Below, one piece after another: positions 20,955 to 31,764 of a stretch of DNA of 64,000 bases. Every line of letters begins with the position of its first letter. The stretch's first letter is position 1. Source of the stretch: Heterobasidion occidentale (lineage: Eukaryota; Basidiomycota; Agaricomycetes; Russulales; Bondarzewiaceae); the NCBI GenBank assembly GCA_039111635.1, contig JBCAQO010000005.1:186001-250000 (forward strand), given 5' to 3'. The notes beneath the pieces were generated by a model. The model had not been told where the DNA came from and made no database searches. It saw only the letters and a program-made list of their open reading frames with translations. Made by a program: the position numbers and the translations under genes.

Positions 20955-23198
20955 TTATACCCATTGATCCACAGCGTCTTCGGTTATTTCACCGTTAACG
21001 GGAGGGGGTTTGAAAAATTGTTTGCGCCAGCTATACATTAAATCTCGTAAGTTTTTTGTTCTTGCGAGGGATAATATAATACGCTTATCTGTATCAGCCT
21101 TTACCGCGAGGTAAGCCCGGCTTTGACCTGCGTCCAACAAAGGTTGGCCTGCGTTAGTGGTTTCCAACGGAAGGGACGCCTGCCTGTGTGGCAGGGCGCC
21201 GTCTACGCTTACATGGTCCCCGTCTAAGGTAGGGTCCTCTGCTTTTCGCTTGCCTAGTACGGCAGCGGGCTTATACGACCGAATTGCTTCTTTATCGTAT
21301 AGTTTCCACTGTGCTTTTACAGTATTTTCCAAATCGTGGATCGGGAATGACGTCCATAACTCATTGAATTGGCTTTTCAAGACTAACGGTGGCGTGCTGT
21401 CTTTCGGCGTATCAAGCCTACTGGTCCAACGTTTGCTAGCGTGTTCTTTTACTAAGTTGTTTACAAATTGTTCGGGATAGCCTCGTTCGATATACAAGTG
21501 TGCTAAGTCTGTAACCGAATCCAAATAAATGGATAGATTGCTACTCAACGTGGCTAAACGGGATATCTCCCCTATGATTACTCCTTTCTTCATATATTGG
21601 GGATGGTTTGACACCCATGGAAGTCGTTCCATATTATTCCCTACTTTTCTAAACGGTCGATAACTAACAGCCTCTTTCTCAAGTGGATCGATCATTAAAA
21701 ATAGGTCTAAAAAGGGAGCGCTGTATGCGCTTGCTTCCCATTCTAGTGCAACACCCTCTATTCTAAGATTTCGGGCAACTTCGAGCGCATTTTCGGCACT
21801 CTCCGCCAAGACAATCATTAAGCAGTCGTCGATAAACCGTCCATAAAACAGCATATCTCCGTTCATCATTTCCTCTAATGCGGGAACGATGGCGTTTTCA
21901 TCATAAGCTGCGTAAAGATTCGCTATATCGGGGGACGCTGCTCGTCCCATCGCGACACCGCGTATCTGCTTATAATAATTATTGTCAAATTGCAGGGGTT
22001 CTTCCCCCCTAAGTTCTAAGTTAAGACAGTCCTCAAAGATGTCACGAAAAACCATCGGTAGTTCTTCGTCGCTAATAATTTCTCTTTGGACTACAGTACT
22101 TGTCCACATTTCCAGTATCCTTGCGCGGGCTGCTGTACGGTCGAGATTTGGGTAGTATGCCACAATGTCTCCCGTAATAATGTAGGGTCTTTTCTTATCA
22201 CTTACGAACCGCGGCAGTTTTATTTTACTCAGTTTTTGTACTAAGTCCTTACTTCCCTTAATGATGTAAGGCTGTCGGGCTATCAGCGGTTTTAATGCTA
22301 TGCTTATAATCTTTGAAATCGAACTAAACACTGACGAGTGACCGGGTGCAATCGGTCGCATTCTCCAAGGGTTCTTATGAATCTTCGGGACCCCGTAAAA
22401 GGGTAATATGCTTCTCTCCACGACCTGTTTAAGTACTGGGTTGTGGCTCCAACTATCTTCGTCGTAAAAGAAGAATGGGATCAGTGTAGCCTCGTCTTGC
22501 GGCGATCGGAACGGTACTATCGGGTTCCAGGCGAATTCAGTCAATTGTTCCTCTATAATCCATGATGCGATGAAAGTATCAAACTTGCGAAGTATCGCAT
22601 TGATAGAGGTAAGATTATTATACAAAAGTAACATCGCCATATCGAATGACGTGAGCCGTTTATAATTGTCGGTATCATTAAGTAACTTAAGTGTCTCGGT
22701 CCTAAACCAGTCGCCTTTAACGACGGCTATTCCTAGGTTTTTATCTGTCATTGTCACCAATAGATTGTTCGTTTTCAGATAGTTATGAACGGCATGTTGA
22801 AGGGGAGGGACTAGCAATTTTTGTCTCTCTTCCTGTACGGTCGGTACTTGGGGTCTCCAATTGGAGCAATATTCCCTACCGGCCGTGAACCCGCGTTCAA
22901 GCGCGTCAGGCAGTCTCTGCTCGGGCCACTTAGTAGTGCGTTTTCCCAAGTCGAGATCTGGTCTATAACCAAGAATGGAACTGTTGTGTTCACCATTTAA
23001 CGCGAAATAAAACTTCCAACGCTGTCTGCGTTCAAAGTCTTTCCATACGTCGTACAACAGAAAGGGTACATTTTTTGAAGGGAAAACGTAACTAAGTCCT
23101 ATAGATAAATCCTGTACATAATTGTCCGGGATATCCACTCCGCGCTGCACGTGAACCTCACTGCGATACCTGAGGAATTGACGACGCCACGCTGGCAT
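20955..23198 (-). CDS. Penelope-like element reverse transcriptase, 747 aa, no endonuclease domain
   Basis: A single uninterrupted frame. RT motifs in order: YGVPKIHKNPWRMRPI (about 268-283), GDIVAYYPNLDR with the first catalytic Asp (about 343-354), GVAMGRAASPDIANLY (414-429), FYGRFIDDCLMI with the second Asp pair (451-462; IDD where many RTs have ADD), and the downstream block NHPQYMKKGVIIGE (531-544). The PKIHK signature and these motifs fit Penelope-like retroelements. There is no GIY-YIG endonuclease after the RT: the C-terminus is about 200 residues of low-motif sequence ending DAVDQWV. This matches the endonuclease-deficient class (Coprina in fungi, Athena in rotifers) that is thought to prime at chromosome ends. 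TTAGGT-type repeats with the G-rich strand on + lie on its 3' side, the orientation expected for that priming. The intact frame suggests recent activity. Confidence 0.85.
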   Translation of the reverse strand: MPAWRRQFLRYRSEVHVQRGVDIPDNYVQDLSIGLSYVFPSKNVPFLLYDVWKDFERRQRWKFYFALNGEHNSSILGYRPDLDLGKRTTKWPEQRLPDALERGFTAGREYCSNWRPQVPTVQEERQKLLVPPLQHAVHNYLKTNNLLVTMTDKNLGIAVVKGDWFRTETLKLLNDTDNYKRLTSFDMAMLLLYNNLTSINAILRKFDTFIASWIIEEQLTEFAWNPIVPFRSPQDEATLIPFFFYDEDSWSHNPVLKQVVERSILPFYGVPKIHKNPWRMRPIAPGHSSVFSSISKIISIALKPLIARQPYIIKGSKDLVQKLSKIKLPRFVSDKKRPYIITGDIVAYYPNLDRTAARARILEMWTSTVVQREIISDEELPMVFRDIFEDCLNLELRGEEPLQFDNNYYKQIRGVAMGRAASPDIANLYAAYDENAIVPALEEMMNGDMLFYGRFIDDCLMIVLAESAENALEVARNLRIEGVALEWEASAYSAPFLDLFLMIDPLEKEAVSYRPFRKVGNNMERLPWVSNHPQYMKKGVIIGEISRLATLSSNLSIYLDSVTDLAHLYIERGYPEQFVNNLVKEHASKRWTSRLDTPKDSTPPLVLKSQFNELWTSFPIHDLENTVKAQWKLYDKEAIRSYKPAAVLGKRKAEDPTLDGDHVSVDGALPHRQASLPLETTNAGQPLLDAGQSRAYLAVKADTDKRIILSLARTKNLRDLMYSWRKQFFKPPPVNGEITEDAVDQWV

Positions 23199-23446
23199 GC
23201 GTTCGAGCAGGAGACTAACAGCTAAATTGCGGGGGATTGTTAATAAGATGTTGGGATATGATTCGGGATCGACGTACGACCACGGGAGTCGCCTTACTTG
23301 GCGCGCTCCTTCCCTTTGCCATTCTTCTCTGTCCGCTTTTTCTTTGCGGGCGGAGCGCCAGTCTTCCCACTTGAGGTCGACGGGCGTGGCTTCTCCTCGG
23401 TTTCGCTATCTACCTTATTTCCGCTTATCACCCTGATAAGCAGCCG

Positions 23447-23488
23447 TCTCGTCTCGTCTCGTCTCGTCTCGTCTCGCTTCTCGTCTCA
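23447..23488 (+). repeat. GTCTC pentanucleotide microsatellite
   Basis: CGTCTCGTCTCGTCTCGTCT and on into slightly imperfect copies, about seven units. Confidence 0.9.
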
Positions 23489-23633
23489 ACTCGCTTTTGG
23501 TCTGCCCTGCCTTCCGCGGGACATCCCAATGCACAAGACCACTTTTCAAGGTCTCTGAGGCTCTATACAAGTCTATTCAACGCAACGTGGAGACTGCCGG
23601 ACCATAATCGAATGAGTGTACCATGTTTGACCT

Positions 23634-23895
23634 TTACACCGTCGGCTATTTTTTTGAAAAGCATGATTTCCCGGCTCTGTAGGAAGAATTTTTGAATTCT
23701 GTTGATACATCTGGGATCCTCTCACTGAGGTGCACCTTACCGCAAATTTTCTAAATTTTGAAATTCCAAGACTCCGCAAAAGTGCCGGCTATTTTTTTTA
23801 AAAATGTGATTTCGTGGCTTAATATTGAGCATTTTCGAACTTCGTCAACACATATGGAATCCTATGACTGAAATGCACATTTTCGAAATTTTGGC
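23634..23895 (+). repeat. Two diverged ~140-bp direct repeats
   Basis: Blocks starting GTCGGCTATTTTTTTGAAAA (about 23,640) and GCCGGCTATTTTTTTTAAAA (about 23,785) share order and sequence through GATTTC, TTTTGAA, a CATATGG/CATCTGG site, CTGA(G/A)(G/A)TGCAC and TTTTCTAAATTTTG. They are AT-rich and non-coding, upstream of the OrsD-like gene. Confidence 0.6.
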
Positions 23896-24184
23896 TTATT
23901 ACATAAGGGGGGGGAGGTAGTACCCCCCTCCTGACATAAGCGGTTCACAATATGAAGGTGCACTACCGACGGGCTGGTCTAGGTCACATATTTAGCCAAA
24001 TAAGCACAAATAGCCTCCTTGCTATATAAACACTTGAAGCTGTGACATGTGTGACTTTCTCTTTTGACTTCGAACCACCATCATCCTGTAAGTCATTATT
24101 TCAACCTTAATTTCGAAAAAAAATCAGATTTTATTCTCACGCTTTGGGAGGTGGTACCACTTTCCTAACTAAGACATGAGAAAG

Positions 24185-24299
24185 GCTTAGTCAGGGGGGG
24201 GATGTGACTTACCCCCCTGACTCAGCTTGCTTGAGTTGAAAAAAAGCCTGAGCAAGCTTAGTCAGGGGGGGGAAGTAACCTACCCCCCTGACTAAGCAC
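24185..24299. repeat. Tandem G-run/C-run hairpins upstream of the OrsD-like gene
   Basis: Two near-identical 42-nt inverted repeats, 24,185-24,226 and 24,257-24,298, of the form GCTTAGTCAGGGGGG ... CCCCCCTGACTAAGC, with loops of about 10 nt. A related but imperfect one lies at 23,905-23,940. They lie within 75-190 bp of the first likely ATG (24,373 or 24,397). They may be transposon terminal structures or regulatory hairpins. Confidence 0.7.
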
Positions 24300-24372
24300 T
24301 GTGTTCAGTGTGGAAGACACTTTACTTTTATCAGTCTTTGATTTCTTTAAAATAAATCTTAAATGCTCATTT

Positions 24373-26693
24373 ATGTTTGCTTCAGATATTAATAACATGT
24401 CTACAAACCTTTACAAGATTAAAGCCAAGTCTGATGGTTCAGGACCATGGTTTGAGCTAACAAGCCCTGAAGGCCGGATTTTCATCTTCAAACGTGCTGA
24501 TGACAACTACTATTGCCAATGCAGTGCTGATGATCATTCAATGGTTCCTGGAAGCTTTAAAAGAGGAAAGACCCTTGCAGATCATATGATCAAATGAAGA
24601 GTACATGGTGTGGTTCTGAGCCTGTATTTCCATTCAAGGTTAGTAGCCTTTTACTTTGGTTCAATTATATTCTCAAATTATAATTATTACAGGCCGGAAC
24701 CATAGTTGATCCATTGCACTTGCCTAAACGCCTTAGAGATTTACCTGTCAATTATCCTATCCCAAACGTAGGCATCATATCTATTATGATTAGATTGTAG
24801 AGCTAATTGTTCATCTAGTTGTCTATTCCTCCATTGTCCACAGTTGTTGGGAACATGAACCATACAATTTTTACGACCGCTTCTCATCATTCACAGTCTT
24901 CTTTACTAGTCCAGTCTAACAACGGTGATACTGCTGCGCAACAAGAACAAGACGTCGTACCTCAAGAGGAAGACATCGTAATGCAGCCAGTGGAACCTGA
25001 AGTTATTGTGGACCAGTATGAGGTATTATAAATTAATTGAGTGTGCTGATTTTAATATATTAATAAATAACAATAGAGTTCAGAGCCAGACACAGATTTC
25101 CTCAATGGCCAATCAAATATTCCAGTGTTTGATGAGGTACCTTTTTATTGAATAACTATCTCAAATAATAACTGATTGATAATTTATAGCTTAAATCAGT
25201 TTCTATCTTTAGCGAGTATGGTCTTGTTTGCAACATCCGTCTTGGCGCCCTCCTTTGTATTTCTTGCGGTATCATCGTCACTCCTCAAACTGTTCATGCT
25301 CATCTTCAAAATACGCATGACTGGGGTCGCAAGCCTTTTGATGAGGATGCTTTTATTCAGGCAGTTAATGACAGGGATCTCTCCTATGATTATCCCAATC
25401 AGCCAAAGGACCTCTGCATTCAATATGAAGGGCTCAAGTGTATTCAAGGTTATAGGTGCGATGTTGATGGCTGTAGTGTCTATCGTGGAACACCCAAGTC
25501 AGCCAAGGATCATCATCAGCGTGACCACAAAGACATATCTCTTCCTGGAGCATGGCAATCGACTTATATTCAGCGCTGGAACAGTTTTAATCACCGATAC
25601 TTTCCAGTCATCCCTCGCTCACAAGTCACTCGTCCACATGAAGACATTCTTCATTCTGTCAAGACTATGCTTGATGACCTTATGGCTCTTGATGTTCATG
25701 CGGAAACTGATCGTCGATTGGTAGATCCATTTCTTAACAAAGTTGGCTGGCATCTTCACTTTGAGGGACAAGATTTTATCTTTCTTCACAAGCTTGGCGC
25801 TGCTCCCATTCACACAGAGTTTCCTGTGCTAAAATCTGGTCTTCTTTATCTGTTGCGATCAATGACTGTAGAGCTTGGCCTTATCTCAGACTTGGTTAGA
25901 AAAAAGGTCAATACGGAAGATCGTGCAACTGGGTAAGCTATTCCTTACAATTTCTAACAACTTGATACTAATACTTGATAATAGCTTGAATCATACACCT
26001 TTCAGTGACCATCTTCTTGATGAAACTCTTGAGTCATATATGGTTCCCATCATCTCAATCCTTGCAGCCTATCTTCGTGCCAAGCCGACGGACTCATACA
26101 AGCTCACAACCACTCCAGCGCTTGAGCAGCATCTTCATCATCTCCGTCAGGCTCTTACAACCAAGGACCACAAGCTTATTTCTGCTGCGATCGATCCAAT
26201 TCTGCTAGATTTGTTCACAACATCATGGGAGCCTGCGACTGGTCAAAACCTACAAGATCCTGTTATGCGCTGGATAGCGTTATCAATGATCAACAACAAA
26301 GGCGCATTCAAACCGGCACCTAGCTGCACACAAACACTTGCACGTCTCACGTACATCATTCGTCTGGTTATTTGTCACAAAGTACGACAGCTAGTTTTGG
26401 ATCCACAAGGCCATCGTATCCAATCAGATGATGTGGCCTTTGCTTCCTTGGCCAAGTGGACAACCGAGGGCGAAGAAAGCACGTTCAATAGCATCAGGTC
26501 GTTACAGCACCTTGCCAGCGCAATCGCACATGCAACTATGGGAGAAATGCGCATTTGGTGGACAGATCATGAACATCATACAGAGATGCTCTATCATGGT
26601 GAAAAGGTCACGTTAGATGGGCTACGTGCAATGGCAAGGTCAATCATGCATGCTCAAAAAACATCATTCGAGAGGCTATTTGAAGAAGGATGA
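24373..26693 (+). CDS. OrsD/telomere-linked-helicase-type C2H2 zinc-finger protein, 5' part, probably broken
   Basis: Resembles the N-terminal region of fungal OrsD-domain and RecQ (TLH-type) proteins. Exons: 24,373-24,655 (FELTSPEGRIFIFKRADDNYY), 24,693-24,767, 24,819-25,022 (Gln/Glu-rich), 25,077-25,136, 25,190-25,932 and 25,985-26,693, with introns of about 37-55 nt. Exon 5 has a finger ALLCISCGIIVTPQTVHAHL...H and a second Cys/His cluster (YRCDVDGCSVY, KDHHQRDH). Exon 6 has the family block FNSIRSLQHLASAIAH ... IWWTDHEHHTEMLYHGEKVT. Oddities: exon 1 needs a 1-nt shift near 24,594 to reach the next exon, and a TGA stop at 26,691 is followed 16 bases later by an assembly gap. No helicase domain is visible, so either the gene is truncated or the rest lies in or beyond the gap. 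Such genes are often subtelomeric. Confidence 0.55.
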
Positions 26694-26709
26694 AGCTGCG
26701 TGCAAGTAC

Positions 26710-26809
26710 NNNNNNNNNNNNNNNNNNNNNNNNNNNNNNNNNNNNNNNNNNNNNNNNNNNNNNNNNNNNNNNNNNNNNNNNNNNNNNNNNNNNNNNNNNN
26801 NNNNNNNNN
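26710..26809. other. Assembly gap (100 N)
   Basis: Exactly 100 N, a conventional gap of unknown size. It separates the retroelement/OrsD block from the HAD-CK1 cluster and removes the start of the small gene at 26,810. Confidence 0.99.
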
Positions 26810-27308
26810 TTGTTGTTCAAACATCGAGGAGGACATCACGATCACTCCTTTCTGTGGGGCGCAAAAACAATCGTCCAGGAAGTGGGTCAGAAGGGAAGGG
26901 GTACGTTGAGTGGGGTGGCTTGTTCGTCACTGAAACCTGACCTTCCTCTTAGATGGTGGCAGATTGGTGGCAACCTGCTCAATTTACCAACTCTCGCCAC
27001 CCAGTCCCTGCCGATGGCATCGCAGTTACTCGGAAGCCTCTTATTGTTACGCACGATCCTTCCCTTCCAAAGCCGGAATTTTTCAGAGGTCCCAAGCCAT
27101 CATATATCTGGGTTGGGGACATAGGAGAATCGATTCCTGCGGACAAATCCCTGACATTGGATAGAATTGATCCTTATATCAGCATGTCGACAGAGGAGAT
27201 CGACAAGATACAAGAACAGCGGTTGTATTGTATGTGTATCTCTCACTGCGTCTTTGATCCAATGTTTGATTTTTCTGCCTAGGGAAAATTCATCACCCGG
27301 TAGAGTGA
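26810..27308 (+). CDS. Small basic protein, copy 1 (5' end lost in gap)
   Basis: Same family as 31,765-32,375 and 55,429-56,030. Exon 1 remainder to 26,900 (EDITITPFCGAQK), intron 26,901-26,952, exon 2 26,953-27,229 (WWQPAQFTNSRHPVPADG; PKPEFFRGPKPSYIWVGDIG), intron 27,230-27,282, and a short exon 3 that ends HHPVE and a stop at 27,308. Unlike the other two copies it has a sense codon (TCG) where they carry TAG, so exon 2 is open throughout. Function unknown; see the full-length copy for domain remarks. It converges on the HAD-CK1 gene at 27,632. Confidence 0.5.
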
Positions 27309-27631
27309 TTGCTGATTAGCATATATGGCCCTTGATGCACCCTCGAGCATTGTTTTAACGTATTCTACGTCAAGGGCGTGTTTGTGTCACTTTCCTACCA
27401 TCCACATGCACGTGTTTGATTCGCATTATGGTTCCCATCTCATCATGTAAGATTCCTGCAGCGATAGCACCTCCCAGAGGTTGTGGAGTTTTGACGGGAG
27501 AGGGGGACCGAACCCGTTTCCTTGGCATTATCCAAGGTTTATATCCAACACTCTTACATTTAATTGCCGAGGAGGCGCTGTTGCTACGATTCCCATTTCG
27601 TTATATCATTTGTACAAATATATACAACAGT

Positions 27632-30600
27632 TCACCAGTCTAGTTCCCCCTTCACGAAGCGAACGTCCAATTTGTATTCATCCAGAAGCAGCGTCCCCTT
27701 CTCTAAATCCTTCGGATCTTCCCAGTCGTACTTCCCGTGTACATCCCATCCTTCGGCATCCATCCTCTTCTGGAATATCCCTCGCAACAGGAAATAATCA
27801 GGTTCCTCCTCGAACGACAGGCTTCGGCAATGATCAAAGTACGCTGTGAACTCGGGCGGCGACCGCGCAAGGAGATCGCGGAAAGCTTTGCCCACCTTCA
27901 TCTCCCCGATGCGCAACGCTTTCGCAGGAACGGAGGGTCCATATATGCCCTGCCACGGCAGTCGTCCATGGAACAGATAGAGTAGACAGTTCCCGAGCGC
28001 TTCCATATCGTCGCGTCGGGAAGGTTCTGTAGATTCCGACGCATATCAGAAACCGAGAAAAGACATTTCATGCGAGAAAGCATACCTCGACCAAAGTGCA
28101 CATTGTAGCTCATATAGCGAGCAGTGCCAACCCACACGAGGCCGGTACGGAACGGGTTGTGCTCGCCTGACATCGGGTTCATGAACGGCTTGGCGAGTCC
28201 GAAATCGAGCATGTAGAGCAGATTCGAGCGATTGCCGCGACCCATCGTCAGGTTGGGAGGCTTCACATCGCGTAGGATGATCCCTCGTGAATGTACAAAT
28301 TCAATTCGGTCAATCTGTAAGGTAAGGAATCAAACCTGTCAGACTCACACCGACACCGAACAGAGCACAAGGGTTGCTCACCAATTCCATGGCCAGCATC
28401 GAAACCGTTCGCAGCGATAGCGTCCCTCTGCACACCTGCCGGAGGTGGTCCAGCGTCGCACCGAGTCGGTCGAGGATCAAGAAGTAGCCCCCGCCATACA
28501 TTTCGAAATGGTGAAGCGCAGGAATGGCCTGGTACCCACGCAGCTGACGATACACTTGCGCCTCGTACGGCAGAAGGCAGCTTTCATCCTCCTGAGTTGC
28601 CTTGCGCGTAGACTGGCTCTCACCTTCCGCAAGGGGTCTTTCCTCATCCCGCTGGCTGTTCTTTGGCATCTCTCGCTTGACTGCAACTTCCTCGCCCGTG
28701 AGGACGTGAAAAGCGGCGCACACGGTGCCTAAAACTAAAATCAGACACACAGTCGGCTTATAGAATGATGTGGTCCACGAACTGAAACTGCCAGAGTCGA
28801 TGATATGAGTCACCTGGTAATGGCCGCATACGCGATATGGTGGGTACATGCTAGACGATCGTTTGGCAGGAACAATAGATGGATTGCTGAGTTCAGCCTC
28901 ATCCAGTGCATTGCACAGAGACGACAGATTCTCTACGATCAACGTGGGTGTAGCTGTGTCCAAAATCACCTTAGACTCCACCTCGGACGCAGTTTGAAGG
29001 AGAACGATAGGGAATCCCGCCGTGCAAGCGGGTTCTACCATTCGAAACGGTCCGGTCGTCACTATCAGGATCTGAGCAGGCTTGATATCGGGGTGGTCAC
29101 ATTGAGAGCGCTTGAGGCTCAGGTAGTAGCGCAGGATTTGTGTGGGAGGAGAGGCCCATGCGGAGTGTGGAATGTCGACGGTGAGCTCGGGAGGGATACG
29201 CGGTTCGAAGTACTGAGTAAATGTGACCGCATCCAGAGATGGGATCCCCACGAGGGTGTATCCCCGCTTGTGCAACATATGGATAGTGTCGATGGCATCG
29301 GACCGCAGACGTGGAGTCAATATGATATCAACAGCCTTGTCCAAAGATTCTTTGTCTGGTGAGACTCCAAGATGTAGAAACGTATCGGTCAATGCTGTGT
29401 AGACGATCGTGGAGTAGGATGCGCCAGGCGCTTCCCTCAGTCGGATTGTCTCGCACTCGATGTATATCTCTATCAACTGACGTGACGTGCGTATCTTCCA
29501 ATCAAGGGGAGCCAATGATATCAAAGCGTCGCGGATGCCTCCCTCGCGGTCCTGTGTGAGGACGTGGTTAGTACGAGGTCGAGGAATAGCAGTGTAGTTC
29601 AGGACTGACAAAGATTGTCCCCAATATGTCGAGTGCGACGACTTTGACATCAACCGCAGGCGTTGCGTGCTGAGGCTTTGGAAGGCGTTGAACGTCGGGA
29701 AAATCATCATCAGATCCCCAACCTGATCCTTCGTCTGATTCTTCGTCTTCATGCGGGTCACCATTGAAAGGAATAGGCATCGAGTAGAGCCTCGTGGCGT
29801 CTTTACCTCGAACATCGACCTTGCTGGGTTCGATGAGATGAAGCAAAATGTCTTTCGTGCATGTCGCCTGAATAAGTCAGGTCCAATGAGTGTTCGACCA
29901 TCGCACTGTGAGTACACATGATCGCTTACAGCACGCGCGTCTTTGAGCCATGAGATGGCTTTAGTCGTACCTGTCCAGGAGTTCAGATCCGAGCCTAGTG
30001 ACATGATCAGGTTAATCATGGGCATTCAATGAAGCATGAGCAAAGCGACATACTGCTTGAACAACAATAGCTCGTTGTAGATCGAGGGACGAGCTAATGT
30101 CGAAGGATCCCGCCAATCCAAAAGCTCATAAAAACGGCTTCTGGGTTTCCGCAAGTACTCTGTACCCGTGGCACTTCTACCGCTCCAGGTCTGCCATCCG
30201 TCTTCAACAGGGTCATCGCCACCTGATGATCGAGGTTCCACTTCCCTGCGATGATCGTCCTCCAAGATCGATCTACAGAATATCTTAAAATCCGCCTCGT
30301 CCAGTTGATGAGGTCCACTGAAGCGATCTCCCGAGACGTCGAGGTCGGAGACAGTATAGTTTGCAAGGAGCTTGGGAAATGTGTAAAGGTAAAATGGGCG
30401 CTCGCTGGAGCTAAGAGGGGGAGTTACGGTCAATACCCTTTCCAAGTTCTCTGCGGCAGGTGCTAGAGTAAAAAAGCAGTTCTTGGAGGCTCCGACGGGT
30501 TTCTCTGAGGACACAATGAATAACATGGACAAGTGGGCGTGTTCGGGTCGGTCGCTATACCCCATGTCATTAGCGTAAATGCGGAGCGCAAGGAACGGTG

Positions 30601-30696
30601 GGTGTGGATATCTGCTGATTTTTTGGTACCATAAGGCGATATCCAGTGAGCAGATCGCTGAGGCAGGAATCTTGCAACGACGAAAGAGTGCGCCAT
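27632..30696 (-). pseudogene. HAD-like/CK1-type kinase fusion, copy A, with frameshifts
   Basis: Order of parts: an N-terminal region of about 215 aa from ATG 30,696 (MAHSFVVARFLPQ), an acidic linker, a HAD-like domain (ALDILGTIF before an intron, then DREGGIRDAL; KRGYTLVGIPS; ILIVTTGPFRM), then a casein-kinase-1-type domain. The kinase has Lys in EEVAVKRE, Glu in YEAQVYRQL, LRDVKPPN in place of HRD, DFGLAK, and the CK1 signature SRRDDMEALGNCLLYLFHGRLPWQG, ending at 27,632. Kinase exons are 28,728-28,382, 28,314-28,086 and 28,026-27,632. Against the near-identical copy D it lacks one G near 30,597 and two bases near 29,987, each shifting the frame, while its HAD exon is intact. It may be a pseudogene or carry sequencing errors. 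Substrate unknown; CK1 enzymes phosphorylate Ser/Thr. Confidence 0.7.
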
Positions 30697-30801
30697 GGCC
30701 TGGATGCAGAGGAACAGGAGGTGACCTCGTTGAGTTGCGCAGGCCCCAACAGAATCTTGAGTCAGCTTAGGATTTGGAAGAACACAGGGTATGCCGATCA
30801 C

Positions 30802-31764
30802 GGGCTCATACTCGCTTGATAGTTAGTTACCAGGGTCTATTACAAAAGCGGAGCGTAGAAGGTGAGCGGAGTTCGAAAAGTGGATTTGCCGACCTGCTGG
30901 ACTCATCGTAGTTGGGCAATGAGCGCTTATGAGCGCTGAGCAAGTGCCCACTGCCTACCGCCGTCTGGAATGCGTCTCGAAGTTACCGGTAAGAATACCT
31001 ATGCCACCAAGAGCATGATATCCCAAACCCGTCATCCAGAATACATTGGCTGATTCAATTTTTTTGCGATGGCCAGGCGGATAACCATATGGTACTTGGA
31101 ATTCGAAGCATGCCTCGCGCATCCATCCCACCGCGCTTTGAGAAAGGTTCAGCGCTCAGCGCTTGATGGGTCTTCTGAAATGGAAAAATACTTATCCCTC
31201 ACTCGGCGGATGGGTATTGATGATGAAACCTCTTTCGATTTGCCAGACGTATTCAGTGCTAACAAAGTCTCTCTATAAGTCTACCCACAACAGCAAACTC
31301 GGGATGTAGGAGACTATCTGACACATATACGTGTATTCCTGATTTTCGCTTCAGTGGGAAAATCACTGAGTACCTCTGATTCAGGGAGAAGGGTATCTGG
31401 GCAGTGCAGTCCGAAGCACCAATTCTTCGATAACCTGTCTTCTCACAGGATCCAAGCGAGGTGTCCAGAGCCTGTGCGAATTTCACTGAGATCTCCGTCC
31501 TCGATACTGACTCTGGAACTCTTTATCGGCTCATCATCGTGTGAGTAAATCAACGTGCCAGCCGACGATACAGTCAGTGTCACTGTATCGCCTGGCTGCA
31601 GGCTGCAGAATAGAAAGTGATTCAGCGCCTGATAATGAGGATGTAAGTCTTCTTTTTCACGCCCAAAAATCTTATTTGAACTTCAGTCAGCATATACATA
31701 CCTGGACAACTGCGACACAGACACAGACACTTCTTGCATACACCCATATCTCCCATATCCCCCT
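30802..31764. other. Intergenic region, copy 1
   Basis: Between the divergent HAD-CK1 copy A and the small gene. A 69-codon frame at 31,069-31,278 (+) is repeated at 54,730-54,942 with a 3-nt in-frame insertion, but recent duplication alone explains its preservation. No motif recognised. Confidence 0.35.

Larger units (their letters stand above)
23199..24372. other. Region between the retroelement and the OrsD-like gene
   Basis: Contains a (GTCTC)n microsatellite, a diverged pair of ~140-bp direct repeats and G-rich hairpins (listed separately). The first few hundred bases are the 5' side of the retroelement; I found no second ribozyme there. An ORF at 23,298-23,558 is low-complexity. Confidence 0.4.

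Noticed and set aside
20955..23198. Telomerase reverse transcriptase or domesticated single-copy RT
   Set aside because: The PKIHK, GVAMGRAASP and HPQYMKKG motifs and the hammerhead fit a Penelope-like element; telomerase-specific N-terminal motifs are absent.
24373..26693. KDZ transposase accompanying the TET/JBP-like gene
   Set aside because: The zinc-finger and IWWTDHEHH blocks match OrsD/TLH-type proteins; no KDZ catalytic motifs seen.
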